A program made the position numbers and the translations under genes. The notes under the pieces were generated by a model that was not told the DNA's origin, did not search any database, and saw nothing but the letters and a program-made list of their open reading frames with translations. Below are positions 6,873-15,124 of a stretch of 27,054 nt of DNA, piece by piece (the first letter of the stretch is position 1; every line of letters starts with the position of its first letter). The DNA is from JAYPWI01 sp038135065 (lineage in GTDB: Bacteria; Actinomycetota; Acidimicrobiia; Acidimicrobiales; Poriferisodalaceae): contig JAYPWI010000040.1 of NCBI GenBank assembly GCA_038135065.1, positions 1 through 27,054 on the forward strand, given 5' to 3'.

Positions 6873-8786
6873 GTGACCGATACCTATCAGGCCAGCGACA
6901 TCCAGGTGCTCGAAGGCCTTGAAGCGGTTCGTAAGCGCCCCGGGATGTACATCGGGTCGACCGGACCGGCAGGTCTCCACCACCTCGTGTACGAAGTGGT
7001 CGACAACTCGGTGGACGAAGCAATGGCCGGCCACTGCACGACCATCGAAGTATCGATCCTCGCCGACGGGCGCTGTCGAGTGGTCGACGACGGGCGTGGC
7101 ATTCCTGTGGATCCACACCCCAAGTACCCCGGTAAGTCTGCCGCCGAGGTGGTGCTGACCGTCCTTCACGCAGGAGGCAAGTTTGGCGGGGGCGGCTACA
7201 AGGTGTCGGGAGGACTGCACGGAGTGGGTGTTTCCGTGGTGAATGCGCTCTCGACCAGCCTCGAACTGGAGATCGATCGGGATGGGCGACGTTGGCACCA
7301 GCGTTACGTCGACGGTGGTGAACCCGACGGAGCGTTGATCGATATCGGGGCATCGAAGGGCGAGCGCACAGGAACGGCGGTGACGTTCGCCCCTGATCCG
7401 GCCATCTTCGACACGACCGAGTTCCGGGGACAGACCCTGGCCGAGCGGTTCCAGATGATGGCCTTTCTCAACGCCGGTCTCCGTATCGTCTTCACCGACG
7501 AGCGACTGGCCAACCCTGTGCGTCAGGAATTCCAGTACGAGGGGGGAATCCGCGATTTCGTCCAGCACCTGAACCAGGCAAAGGATGCGCTGTTCGAAGA
7601 GGTCGGGTATCTCGCCGCCTCTGCTGACGGCGACGATGTCGAGATCGCCTTCCAATGGAATACCGGCTTCAACCTCGACGGTATCCACAGCTTTGCCAAC
7701 GGCATCAACACCATCGAGGGAGGGATGCACGAGGAGGGGTTCAAGACTGCACTCACTGCGACGGTCAACAGGTACGCCAGAGCCCGGAACATCCTCAAGG
7801 AAAAAGACGAGAACCTCCAGGGCGATGACATCCGCGAAGGTCTGACCGCCATCGTTTCGGTTCGATTGCAGGAACCCCAGTTCGAAGGCCAGACCAAGGC
7901 CAAGCTGGGGAATACGTCTATGCGCAGCTTGGTGCAGACGGCGACCAATGCCGCTTTGGCCGAATGGTTGGAGGAACACCCCAACGAGGCCAAGCGGATG
8001 GTCGGCAAGGCGCTCGATGCTCGCCGAGCTCGCCTGGCAGCCCAGAAGGCCAAGAACACTGTACGAAAGTCGGCTCTGGACGGGGCGGGGCTCCCAGGAA
8101 AGCTCACCGACTGCTCGTCCCGGGATCCCGAGGAATCCGAGCTCTACATCGTGGAGGGCGACTCTGCTGGCGGTTCAGCCAAGGAAGCCCGTGACCCCCG
8201 AATCATGGCCATCCTGCCGATCAGAGGCAAGATCCTCAATGTCGAGCGGGCCCGCATCGATCGGATGTTCAAGAACACCGAGGTACAGGCGCTCATCTCG
8301 GCGATCGGCGCGGGAGTCGGTGAACATTTCGACGCCGACAAGTGTCGGTACCACAAGGTCGTGCTGCTCTGTGATGCCGATGTCGACGGTAGCCACATCC
8401 GAACCCTGCTCCTCACATTTTTCTTCCGGCAGATGCGAGAGATGGTCGAGCGCGGGTACGTGTACATTGCCCAGCCGCCCCTGTTCTCCACGAAGGTGGG
8501 CAGCGAAACGGTCTACCTCAAAGACGACCGCGCCAAGACTGATTTCTTGGGTGAGCGCCCGAATCACAAGAACGAGTTCCAGCGTCTCAAGGGGCTCGGA
8601 GAGATGGACGCCGACGAGCTGTGGAACACCACCATGGATCCCGATCAGCGAACCCTGCTCCGGGTCACCGTCGAACAGGCTGCGATCGCCGATGAGGTGT
8701 TCAGCATCCTGATGGGTGATGACGTCGAGCTGCGAAAGAACTTCATTCAGACCAACGCACACGATGTGCGATTCCTCGACATCTAG
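6873..8786 (+). CDS. gyrB: DNA gyrase subunit B
   Basis: This 637-residue type IIA topoisomerase ATPase subunit has the GHKL domain with VVDNSVDEAMAGH, DDGRGIPVDPHPKYP and GGKFGGGGYKVSGGLHGVG. A transducer domain follows. The TOPRIM domain has EGDSAGGSA (about 428-436) and DADVDGSHI (about 501-509). The C-terminus carries QRLKGLGEMDADELW. The start is GTG at 6873 after an AGAAAGGGG stretch. A 117-bp gap with no gene separates it from the DUF721 gene and could hold a separate promoter, though none is clear. It is followed 8 nt later by gyrA. Confidence 0.97.
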   Translation: MTDTYQASDIQVLEGLEAVRKRPGMYIGSTGPAGLHHLVYEVVDNSVDEAMAGHCTTIEVSILADGRCRVVDDGRGIPVDPHPKYPGKSAAEVVLTVLHAGGKFGGGGYKVSGGLHGVGVSVVNALSTSLELEIDRDGRRWHQRYVDGGEPDGALIDIGASKGERTGTAVTFAPDPAIFDTTEFRGQTLAERFQMMAFLNAGLRIVFTDERLANPVRQEFQYEGGIRDFVQHLNQAKDALFEEVGYLAASADGDDVEIAFQWNTGFNLDGIHSFANGINTIEGGMHEEGFKTALTATVNRYARARNILKEKDENLQGDDIREGLTAIVSVRLQEPQFEGQTKAKLGNTSMRSLVQTATNAALAEWLEEHPNEAKRMVGKALDARRARLAAQKAKNTVRKSALDGAGLPGKLTDCSSRDPEESELYIVEGDSAGGSAKEARDPRIMAILPIRGKILNVERARIDRMFKNTEVQALISAIGAGVGEHFDADKCRYHKVVLLCDADVDGSHIRTLLLTFFFRQMREMVERGYVYIAQPPLFSTKVGSETVYLKDDRAKTDFLGERPNHKNEFQRLKGLGEMDADELWNTTMDPDQRTLLRVTVEQAAIADEVFSILMGDDVELRKNFIQTNAHDVRFLDI

Positions 8787-8794
8787 GGGATCCG

Positions 8795-11359
8795 GTGAGC
8801 GACGTACCCCCCGGCGATGCAGTGTCCGACGATGCACCAGATGCTGACACTGACGACCAGCAGGCCCAGACCGATGCCCCCATCCGGATGGCGATCCAGG
8901 ACATCGAAATTCAACAGGAGATGGAACAGTCGTTCCTGGACTACGCGATGTCGGTCATCATGGCGCGGGCCCTCCCCGACGCCCGCGACGGTCTCAAACC
9001 TGTGCATCGACGAATCCTGTGGTCCATGTTCGACACGGGACTTCGTCCTGACCGGCCGCACAAGAAGTGTGCCACCGTGGTCGGCGACGTCATCGCCAAC
9101 TACCACCCTCACGGTGATGGTGCCATCTACGACGCGTTGGTGCGGATGGGTCAGTCGTTCAGCCTGCGTGACACCCTGATCGACCCTCACGGCAACTTCG
9201 GATCCCCGAGTGATCCACCGGCTGCGTACCGCTACACGGAGTGCCGTTTGACCGATCTTGCAATGCGCATGGTCGAGTCCATCGACGAGGACACTGTCGA
9301 CTTCGCTTCGAACTTCGACGGCAGTAGGGAAGAACCTCTCGTTCTGCCTGCCCGATTCCCCAATCTCCTGGTGAACGGAAGTCAGGGCATTGCGGTCGGC
9401 ATGGCCACCAACATCCCTACCCACAACCTCGGTGAGGTGATCGATGCGACTCTGCACCTCATCGATCATCCGGAGGCCGACGTTGCGGAACTGATGGAGT
9501 TCGTCCAGGGCCCCGACTTCCCGACCGGCGGCTCGATCATGGGCAAAGCGGGTGTGCTGCAGGCGTTCACGACGGGTCGCGGATCGATCCGGCTGCGGGC
9601 GACAGCTGAGATCGTGGAGGGACCCCGGGGAGATCAGATCGTGGTCACCGAGATCCCGTACCAGACCTCCATCGAGAACATCGAAACTCGTATTGCCGAG
9701 GCGGTGGAACGTAAGGACATCGAGGGGATTCGAGAACTTCGCAATGAATCGGCGAAAGGCAAAACTCGCTTCGTCATCGAGCTCAAGCGGGACGCGCCGG
9801 CCAATGTGGTTCTGAACAACCTGTTCAAGCACAGTCCGCTCCAGAGCAGTTTCGCCGTCAACATGGTTGCCCTCGTGGACGGGGTTCCCCGAACCCTCAA
9901 TCTGCGCGATGCGCTGGTGGCCTACGTCGGCCATCAGATCGAGGTGGTGACACGACGGTCCGAGTACCGATTGCAGCAGGACCGTGCTCGTGCCCACATC
10001 GTGGAAGGGCTCATCCGTGCCCTCGACTTGATCGATGAGATCATCGCATTGATCAGGGCCAGCGAGGATCGCGCTGCAGCTATGGCTGCCCTGCAGGCTG
10101 AGGGCATGGAGTTCTCCGAACGCCAGGCCAATCACATCCTCGACATGCAACTCGTCCGGCTGACCAGGTTGGGTCGAACTCGGCTCGAGGAGGAACTGGG
10201 TGAACTACGTGCTCGGATCGAAGAACTCGAGGCCATCCTCAGCGATGAGGGCAAGCTTCGCGGGGTGATCAAGTCCGAACTCGGGGAGGTGCGGGAAAAG
10301 TACGCAACGCCTCGTAAGACGCAGGTCACCTTCGACCCAGGCGACATGGACATCGAGGATCTCATCGATGACGAGGAACTGGTCGTCACCCTGAGTGCCG
10401 GCGGGTACATCAAGGCGGTGCAAGCCGACGTATTCCGGCTACAGGGCCGTGGCGGAAGGGGAGTACAAGGAGCCCGACTCAAAGAGGACGACTTCCTGGT
10501 GAAGGTCCTCTCGACGAGTGCCCACGCCTATCTGCTGTTCTTCACGAACAGAGGAAAGGTGTACCGACTGAAGGCCTACCAGGTCCCCATCATGGACAGA
10601 ACGGCCCGGGGAACCGCGGTGGTGAACCTGCTTCGACTCGACGGGGACGAACGGGTCGAGGCCGTGATCGATGCCCGTGAATTCGCTGATGACCGCTTCC
10701 TCATGTTCGTCACCCGCGAGGGTCTGGTGAAGAAGACGGCGTTATCGGACTATGACAAGAGCCGTAGTGACGGATTGATCGCCATCAACTTGCGAGAGGG
10801 TGACGAGCTGGTGACCGTGTTCGACACCTCTGGCGCTGACGACGTCGTGGTGGTGTCGGGGAACGGTGCGACCATCCGTTTCGCGGAGACCGATGTTCGT
10901 TCCATGGGTAGAGCCGCTTCGGGTGTGCGAGGCATGCGCCTTCGCGATGGGGATCGAGTCGTTGCGGCCGATGCTGCAGCTCATGAGGATCCGCGTGATC
11001 TCCTGGTGATCACCGATGGTGGATACGGCAAGCGCACAGCGCTCAGCAATTACCCGCGCAAGGGTCGTGGGACGATGGGAGTCCGGGGAATTCGCATCAT
11101 GGAGGGCAGGGGGAGCTCGGTGGTTGCCGCACGCTTGGTGAATCCCGATGACGAGATTCTCATGGTGTCGTCTGGTGGGACTCTCATTCGTACCGAAGTC
11201 GGATCCATCGCAACCCAGGGTCGCGATGCATCAGGTGTCAGGGTGATGGCAGTCGGCGAGGGCGAGCAGGTTGCCGCCATGGCCCTTGTTCACGTTGGTG
11301 ACGAGGAGCTTGGAGAGGATCCCGCCACCGACGTCGTTCCCGAAGAGGTCACGTCGTAG
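8795..11359 (+). CDS. gyrA: DNA gyrase subunit A
   Basis: This 854-residue breakage-reunion subunit carries the catalytic tyrosine Y147 in AAYRYTECRL. The quinolone-determining region is HPHGDGAIYDALVRM. The residue at the E. coli Ser83 position is G109, while the Asp87 equivalent is D113. The C-terminal beta-pinwheel holds a GyrA box near 550-556 (QGRGGRG, compare QRRGGKG), which supports gyrase rather than topoisomerase IV. A 30-residue acidic N-terminal extension precedes the conserved part. The start is GTG at 8795, 8 nt after gyrB, in one operon. Confidence 0.97.
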   Translation: MSDVPPGDAVSDDAPDADTDDQQAQTDAPIRMAIQDIEIQQEMEQSFLDYAMSVIMARALPDARDGLKPVHRRILWSMFDTGLRPDRPHKKCATVVGDVIANYHPHGDGAIYDALVRMGQSFSLRDTLIDPHGNFGSPSDPPAAYRYTECRLTDLAMRMVESIDEDTVDFASNFDGSREEPLVLPARFPNLLVNGSQGIAVGMATNIPTHNLGEVIDATLHLIDHPEADVAELMEFVQGPDFPTGGSIMGKAGVLQAFTTGRGSIRLRATAEIVEGPRGDQIVVTEIPYQTSIENIETRIAEAVERKDIEGIRELRNESAKGKTRFVIELKRDAPANVVLNNLFKHSPLQSSFAVNMVALVDGVPRTLNLRDALVAYVGHQIEVVTRRSEYRLQQDRARAHIVEGLIRALDLIDEIIALIRASEDRAAAMAALQAEGMEFSERQANHILDMQLVRLTRLGRTRLEEELGELRARIEELEAILSDEGKLRGVIKSELGEVREKYATPRKTQVTFDPGDMDIEDLIDDEELVVTLSAGGYIKAVQADVFRLQGRGGRGVQGARLKEDDFLVKVLSTSAHAYLLFFTNRGKVYRLKAYQVPIMDRTARGTAVVNLLRLDGDERVEAVIDAREFADDRFLMFVTREGLVKKTALSDYDKSRSDGLIAINLREGDELVTVFDTSGADDVVVVSGNGATIRFAETDVRSMGRAASGVRGMRLRDGDRVVAADAAAHEDPRDLLVITDGGYGKRTALSNYPRKGRGTMGVRGIRIMEGRGSSVVAARLVNPDDEILMVSSGGTLIRTEVGSIATQGRDASGVRVMAVGEGEQVAAMALVHVGDEELGEDPATDVVPEEVTS

Positions 11360-11424
11360 CCTGATCGTTACCACTTCCCCTCATCGATGGGCCGGGTCAG
11401 CCGGTGGATCGAAGGAGGGTCGGC

Positions 11425-12060
11425 ATGGGGCATCGCAATCGTTGTCACCGTCGCGATGATGCGGGTCAGGTTGTGCTGTGGATGGTCATGGTCGTTGGAA
11501 CCCTGACCGCTGTCGGTCTCATTGCGGTGCGGATCGGGGAGCTGGTGGTGAACGAGGCTCGAGTTCAGGCGGCTGCTGATGCCACCGCACTCGCGTTGGC
11601 TGCCGGCGACCGGCTGACCATGGTGGGGGATGTACTCGACGGGTACGAGTTGGTGACCGTTCGGCGCAGCGGGAATGAGGTGGAAGTGCTGGTCGGCGAT
11701 GGCCGGACGACAGCGGTGGCTAGGGCCCGCCTCGAGTACATGACAACTCGCCGTAGATCAGGGTTGGCCCCTTCGATGATCGCTGCGTTGACCCGAGCTG
11801 AACAGCTGTTGGGGTACAGGATCGTGGTCGTGTCGGGTTACCGATCGACTGCACAGCAGCAGGCGTTGTGGGAGCAACGTCACCTCAATCCGTATCCGGT
11901 GGCGCCCCCAGGACGCTCGCTCCATCAGCAAGGTCTGGCGATCGATGTGCGACCCGATCAGGTGGGGGAGTTGGCCAGGATCGCAGCGGCAGCCGGGTTG
12001 TGCCACCCGTTGCCCGAAAGTGATCCCGTACACTTCGTGGTGTGTCCGATTCCGGAGTGA
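11425..12060 (+). CDS. Membrane-anchored TadG-like/M15 (VanY-type) peptidase-like protein
   Basis: The protein has 211 residues. Residues 14-60 form one hydrophobic segment followed by a helix with VQAAADATALALAAG, the pattern of TadE/TadG-like pilus-assembly proteins. Residues 115-211 look like an M15 zinc D,D-peptidase domain: VVVSGYRSTAQQQALW, then SLHQQGLAIDV (the SxHxxGxAxD motif, with H167 and D174) and DPVHF (H203 as third zinc ligand). The expected role is cleavage of peptidoglycan stem peptides outside the membrane. ATG at 11425 is chosen because a perfect AAGGAGG lies 8 bases upstream. A GTG 7 codons earlier contains the Shine-Dalgarno sequence itself. The 3' end overlaps the DUF3566 gene by 19 nt. 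Activity is inferred from motifs. Confidence 0.75.
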   Translation: MGHRNRCHRRDDAGQVVLWMVMVVGTLTAVGLIAVRIGELVVNEARVQAAADATALALAAGDRLTMVGDVLDGYELVTVRRSGNEVEVLVGDGRTTAVARARLEYMTTRRRSGLAPSMIAALTRAEQLLGYRIVVVSGYRSTAQQQALWEQRHLNPYPVAPPGRSLHQQGLAIDVRPDQVGELARIAAAAGLCHPLPESDPVHFVVCPIPE

Positions 12061-12770
12061 CAGCAGGGTCGTCCCCGGCAACCGAACTGACCGGCGAATC
12101 GCCGTTGGTTGCGGCGCCGGCTGACGATCTGCCCGCCACTGGTCCACAGACGCCGGTACCGAGTTCTCCGGCGGATGTACCCGACGAAGTGTTCGCTCGG
12201 GCAGTGGGGTTGGATCAAGACCCGAGACAGGGGGGCCGCGCCCGGCGACGCCGCGGCGGTCCCCGACCGACCGTGACGGCGGAGGATGCCGCACGTCTGG
12301 CAACTGCAGCCCAACCTGGGGTGACCGGGGCGCCGCAGACGTGGGCTGCAGACCCTCGGCCCGCGCGATCCGGGTCATGGTTGAGTCGCCGTAGAGCCAG
12401 GGTTCGACGGACTCGTCGCACGATCAGACATATCGACCCATGGTCGGTATTCAAGGTCTCGTTGTTGCTCTACATCTGTCTCTACATCGCCGCCATGATC
12501 GCCGGAGTGCTGCTGTGGTCGGCGGCGGTCAATTCGGGTCTCATCGGCAACGTCGAGGCGTTCATCACCAAGATCGGAAGCTACGAGGTATGGCAACTCA
12601 ACGGTGAGGAGATCTTCCGCCGTGTCTCGGTTATCGGACTAGTGCTCATGGTGACCGGCGTGGCCTTCAATGTGTTGATGGCCATCGTGTTCAACCTCAT
12701 CAGTGACTTGGTTGGTGGGGTGCGCGTCACGATCCTCGAGGAAGACAGCGCACCTCGTCCGACGATTTGA
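12042..12770 (+). CDS. DUF3566 transmembrane protein
   Basis: The protein has 242 residues. The first 110 are an acidic to Pro/Ala-rich, then Arg-rich, disordered cytoplasmic stretch. Residues 118-235 form the DUF3566 domain. It begins with RHIDPWSVFKVSLLLYICLY, has a first membrane segment to about residue 163 and a short outer loop with FITKIGSYEVWQLNGEEI. A second membrane segment ends in FNLISDLVGGVRVTILEE. DUF3566 genes follow gyrA in many Actinobacteria, for example next to ileT in mycobacteria, and the same order is seen here. The function is not established for the family. The start is GTG at 12042, inside the previous gene. Confidence 0.88.
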   Translation: MSDSGVTAGSSPATELTGESPLVAAPADDLPATGPQTPVPSSPADVPDEVFARAVGLDQDPRQGGRARRRRGGPRPTVTAEDAARLATAAQPGVTGAPQTWAADPRPARSGSWLSRRRARVRRTRRTIRHIDPWSVFKVSLLLYICLYIAAMIAGVLLWSAAVNSGLIGNVEAFITKIGSYEVWQLNGEEIFRRVSVIGLVLMVTGVAFNVLMAIVFNLISDLVGGVRVTILEEDSAPRPTI

Positions 12771-12783
12771 CCGACCTCTCCGG

Positions 12784-12813
12784 TTGGTTCCGCTCGCAGG
12801 ACACCGCTACATT
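12784..12813 (+). promoter_or_regulatory. Candidate sigma-70 promoter for tRNA-Ile
   Basis: TTGGTT (12784-12789) and TACATT (12808-12813) are separated by 18 bp. The -10 ends 11 bp before the mature tRNA 5' end. The spacing and location are good for a housekeeping promoter of the tRNA gene. Confidence 0.5.
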
Positions 12814-12824
12814 GCCCATCTGGC

Positions 12825-12898
<74 letters not shown>

Positions 12899-12909
12899 CG
12901 TCGTCGTAA

Positions 12910-12931
12910 TCGACCTTCCGAGACAGGTCGA
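12910..12931 (+). terminator. Candidate hairpin after tRNA-Ile
   Basis: TCGACCT (12910-12916) and AGGTCGA (12925-12931) form a perfect 7-bp stem with an 8-base loop, 12 bases after the tRNA. There is no T-run, so it may be a weak terminator or a processing element before the next small gene. Confidence 0.35.
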
Positions 12932-12949
12932 GGGGGCCCGGAGGTCACT

Positions 12950-13087
12950 GTGCGAGCATTGCGACGGGCCGTTATGGCTGTCGGGGTGGGGGGCATCGTG
13001 GCGGCGATTCTTCGATTGCGGTCGAGCGGTGGTCTACATCAGCGCGAAGGCCGGTGGCGTGAGCTCTCGGGACCGGAGTTGCGCTGA
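12950..13087 (+). CDS. 45-residue single-pass membrane microprotein
   Basis: From GTG at 12950 the frame reads MRALRRAVMAVGVGGIVAAI and ends at TGA 13085-13087. It has an Arg-rich start, one hydrophobic segment (about residues 8-23) and a charged C-terminal tail. A GGAGG lies 6-7 bases before the start. Its stop overlaps the next ATG as TGATG, a classic translational-coupling junction. These two signals make it likely to be real despite its size. No family is recognised. It may help localise or regulate the dehydrogenase-like partner, but that is only inference from coupling. Confidence 0.6.
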   Translation: MRALRRAVMAVGVGGIVAAILRLRSSGGLHQREGRWRELSGPELR

Positions 13088-14076
13088 TGGCAACGATCGC
13101 CGTGCTCGGTACCGGTGCGGTGGGCCGTCGTGTGGCCCGTCACCTTGCGACTGTCGAGGAAGTTGATCGGCTGATTCTCGGCACTCGACGACCTAGTCGC
13201 TTGCGAGGGTTTGTCCAGCAACTCCTCGACATCGATGTCGAGGTGGTGGCGCCCGGACCCCTTCCGGAGGCCGATGTGGTGGTGATCGCACTGCCAGCCG
13301 GTGGGCATGGGACAGTGGCTGAGGAAGCCCTTGGCCGTGGTGCCCATGTGGTGTCCGTCTCTGACGATGTGGCTGATGTCGAAAGCCTGCTGGCGTTGGA
13401 TCGGGCTGCCACCAAGGCCGGCCGGGCGGTGGTTGTCGGCGCCGGGTTCTCACCGGGACTGTCCTGCCTGTTGGCGCGCCACGTCGGGTCGACGTTCGAT
13501 GTCGTGGATGAGGTGCACGTGGCGCGAATGGGCAGCGGTGGACCAGCCTGTCAACGACAGTTGCATCGGGCCCGCACGGGTTTCGCGGTGGATTTCAGAG
13601 ATGGGGTGTGGCGCCGTCGGCCCGGAGGATCAGGTCGGGAACTCGTCTGGTTTCCCGATCCACTCGGTGCGCGTGACTGCTACCGGGCGGCACTCCCCGA
13701 TGCCATGTTGCTCGTACCGGCCTTTCCGGAGGTGCAACGGGTCACGGCGCGAGTCGCTGGTACCCGTCGCGACCGACTGACCGCCATGCTGCCGATGCTG
13801 CGACCACCCCACCGCGAGGGGGGACCAGGAGCAGTTCGCGTCGAATTGAGAGGGCGAGTGGGGGAGTCGCAACGAACCGAGATCGTCGGCGTGGTCGACC
13901 ATCCTGCAGCAGCGGGTGCTTCTGTCGCTGCGCTTGCTGCCGAATGGTTGTTGAGCGACGATCTCCCCCAGGGAGCATGGGGACTCGGGATGCTCGACGA
14001 ACCGCTTCCCTGGTTGCTCGAACTGGCTGGTCGAGGGGTTCGAGCGGCCATATTCGAGGGAACAACGGCCTCCTGA
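13087..14076 (+). CDS. Saccharopine dehydrogenase-like NAD(P)-binding protein
   Basis: This 329-residue protein starts MATIAVLGTGAVGRRVARHL, a Rossmann fold with GxGxxG at residues 8-13. It continues with a second nucleotide-binding strand DVVVIALPAGGH (about 63-74) and a VVVGAGFSPGLSCLLARH region, a pattern seen in saccharopine dehydrogenase/homospermidine synthase-like proteins. The substrate is unknown and no catalytic residues can be named. ATG at 13087 overlaps the stop of the 45-aa gene. A 139-bp gap without genes follows before the sigma factor. Confidence 0.7.
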   Translation: MATIAVLGTGAVGRRVARHLATVEEVDRLILGTRRPSRLRGFVQQLLDIDVEVVAPGPLPEADVVVIALPAGGHGTVAEEALGRGAHVVSVSDDVADVESLLALDRAATKAGRAVVVGAGFSPGLSCLLARHVGSTFDVVDEVHVARMGSGGPACQRQLHRARTGFAVDFRDGVWRRRPGGSGRELVWFPDPLGARDCYRAALPDAMLLVPAFPEVQRVTARVAGTRRDRLTAMLPMLRPPHREGGPGAVRVELRGRVGESQRTEIVGVVDHPAAAGASVAALAAEWLLSDDLPQGAWGLGMLDEPLPWLLELAGRGVRAAIFEGTTAS

Positions 14077-14131
14077 GCGGCGCGGAGAGCGTGTTTCGGG
14101 AAAAAATCCCTCTGTACTGACACAAATTCCT

Positions 14132-14158
14132 CAAGTCGGGGACGCGATCGGCCGATTG
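14132..14158 (+). promoter_or_regulatory. Candidate FliA/WhiG-type promoter before the first sigma gene
   Basis: CAAG (14132-14135), 15 bp and GCCGATTG (14151-14158) resemble the sigma-28/WhiG consensus TAAA-N15-GCCGATAA. The start codon lies 57 bp further on. If real, the sigma factor or its paralogue would control this gene. It rests on visual similarity only. Confidence 0.3.
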
Positions 14159-14215
14159 CACCCCTGTGCAGCCGGTGTGACCGGTTGTCACAAGGACAGA
14201 GGGAGCTGGTCAGGG

Positions 14216-15121
14216 ATGACCGATGACAAGGATGTCATAGCTCGCATCGAGAGCAATCTGGAACTCGTAAAGCACGTGGTCTTCCAGGTGGCCGTGCACT
14301 TTCCACGGCACGTCGAGCGAGAAGAGTTAGCACGAGCAGGGGCATTGGGCCTGGTGGAAGCCGCCCAACGTTTCGACGCCTCGAGGGGCGTGCCGTTCGA
14401 ACGGTTTGCTGCCCAACGGATTCGAGGATCGATCCTCGATTCGGTTCGGGCCGCTGACTGGGCACCGCGATCAGTGAGAAATCTGGCTCGCCATCTCGAA
14501 AATGCCGAGCAGCGGATCATCAACCGCACTGGACGTCGCCCTACGGATGACGAACTGGCCAATGACCTCGACATGGATCTGCGCCGCCTCCATCAGTTGC
14601 GAGATCGGGTGTACCGGTCTGTAGTGCTGGCCTTGGATCACTACGTTGCTCCTGACGATGACGAAGACCTCACCCTGGTCGACGTGCTGTCGGATCCCGA
14701 CGCCCTCGAACCCGGGGAGGAGATGGAGGTCCGAGAGCTCCGTGGGTATCTGCGTGACGCGGTGAAGCTGCTCCCCGAGCGCCACCGGGCAGTCATCGTT
14801 GGCTACTTCCTGGAGGGTGTCTCCTCGCTGGATTTGGCTCGTTACCTCAACGTGACGGAGTCGCGGATCAGTCAGTTGCGATCCGAAGCCCTCGAGATGC
14901 TTCGAGAGGGGATCGAGATGCAGTTCGAGGAGCATGTTCCGTCACCCATCGAGGTGCAGGGACGGGTGGCTCGGCGCAAGGCTCGGTACGCAACCGCCAT
15001 CAAGGACGCAACTGATTGGCGGCAGCGGATCGTGACGGGCGATCTGGTGCAGGCTCCGCGCATCGATCTCACGGACACGTCCCTCGAAAGTTCCGAAGAA
15101 GCTGAAGCTGTTCGACGTTGA
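14216..15121 (+). CDS. FliA/WhiG-type sigma factor (paralogue 1)
   Basis: This 301-residue group 3 sigma factor directs RNA polymerase to a special promoter set. Region 2 spans about 20-90 (VKHVVFQVAVHFPRHVEREE, GALGLVEAAQRFD, FERFAAQRIRGSILDSVRAADWAPRS). Region 3 has GRRPTDDELANDLDMD. Region 4 has LLPERHRAVIVGYFLEGVSSLDLARYLNVTESRISQLRSEAL (about 185-228). The order and motifs match FliA/WhiG rather than ECF sigmas. About 70 residues follow region 4, longer than usual, with a motif shared with the second sigma factor (Y258-x9-W268-x2-R). ATG at 14216 is chosen over an earlier in-frame ATG at 14156 because family members begin near this point. The stop is 3 bp from the convergent MDMPI gene. 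Confidence 0.9.
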   Translation: MTDDKDVIARIESNLELVKHVVFQVAVHFPRHVEREELARAGALGLVEAAQRFDASRGVPFERFAAQRIRGSILDSVRAADWAPRSVRNLARHLENAEQRIINRTGRRPTDDELANDLDMDLRRLHQLRDRVYRSVVLALDHYVAPDDDEDLTLVDVLSDPDALEPGEEMEVRELRGYLRDAVKLLPERHRAVIVGYFLEGVSSLDLARYLNVTESRISQLRSEALEMLREGIEMQFEEHVPSPIEVQGRVARRKARYATAIKDATDWRQRIVTGDLVQAPRIDLTDTSLESSEEAEAVRR

Positions 15122-15124
15122 GGC

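Noticed and set aside
6804..7979. Long open frame on the minus strand opposite gyrB (391 codons)
   Set aside because: It is a shadow of gyrB codon use in high-GC DNA. It has no family motifs, and gyrB on the other strand is certain.
8783..10150. Long open frame on the minus strand opposite gyrA (455 codons)
   Set aside because: Same cause: the plus-strand gyrA is certain, and the antisense product is His/Asp-rich without recognisable domains.
11953..12378. Minus-strand frames around the DUF3566 N-terminus
   Set aside because: They follow the Arg/Pro-rich plus-strand coding sequence and show no conserved pattern.
14156..14215. Earlier ATG for the first sigma factor (20 extra residues)
   Set aside because: The extra residues do not match FliA/WhiG N-termini, and the segment overlaps the candidate promoter.
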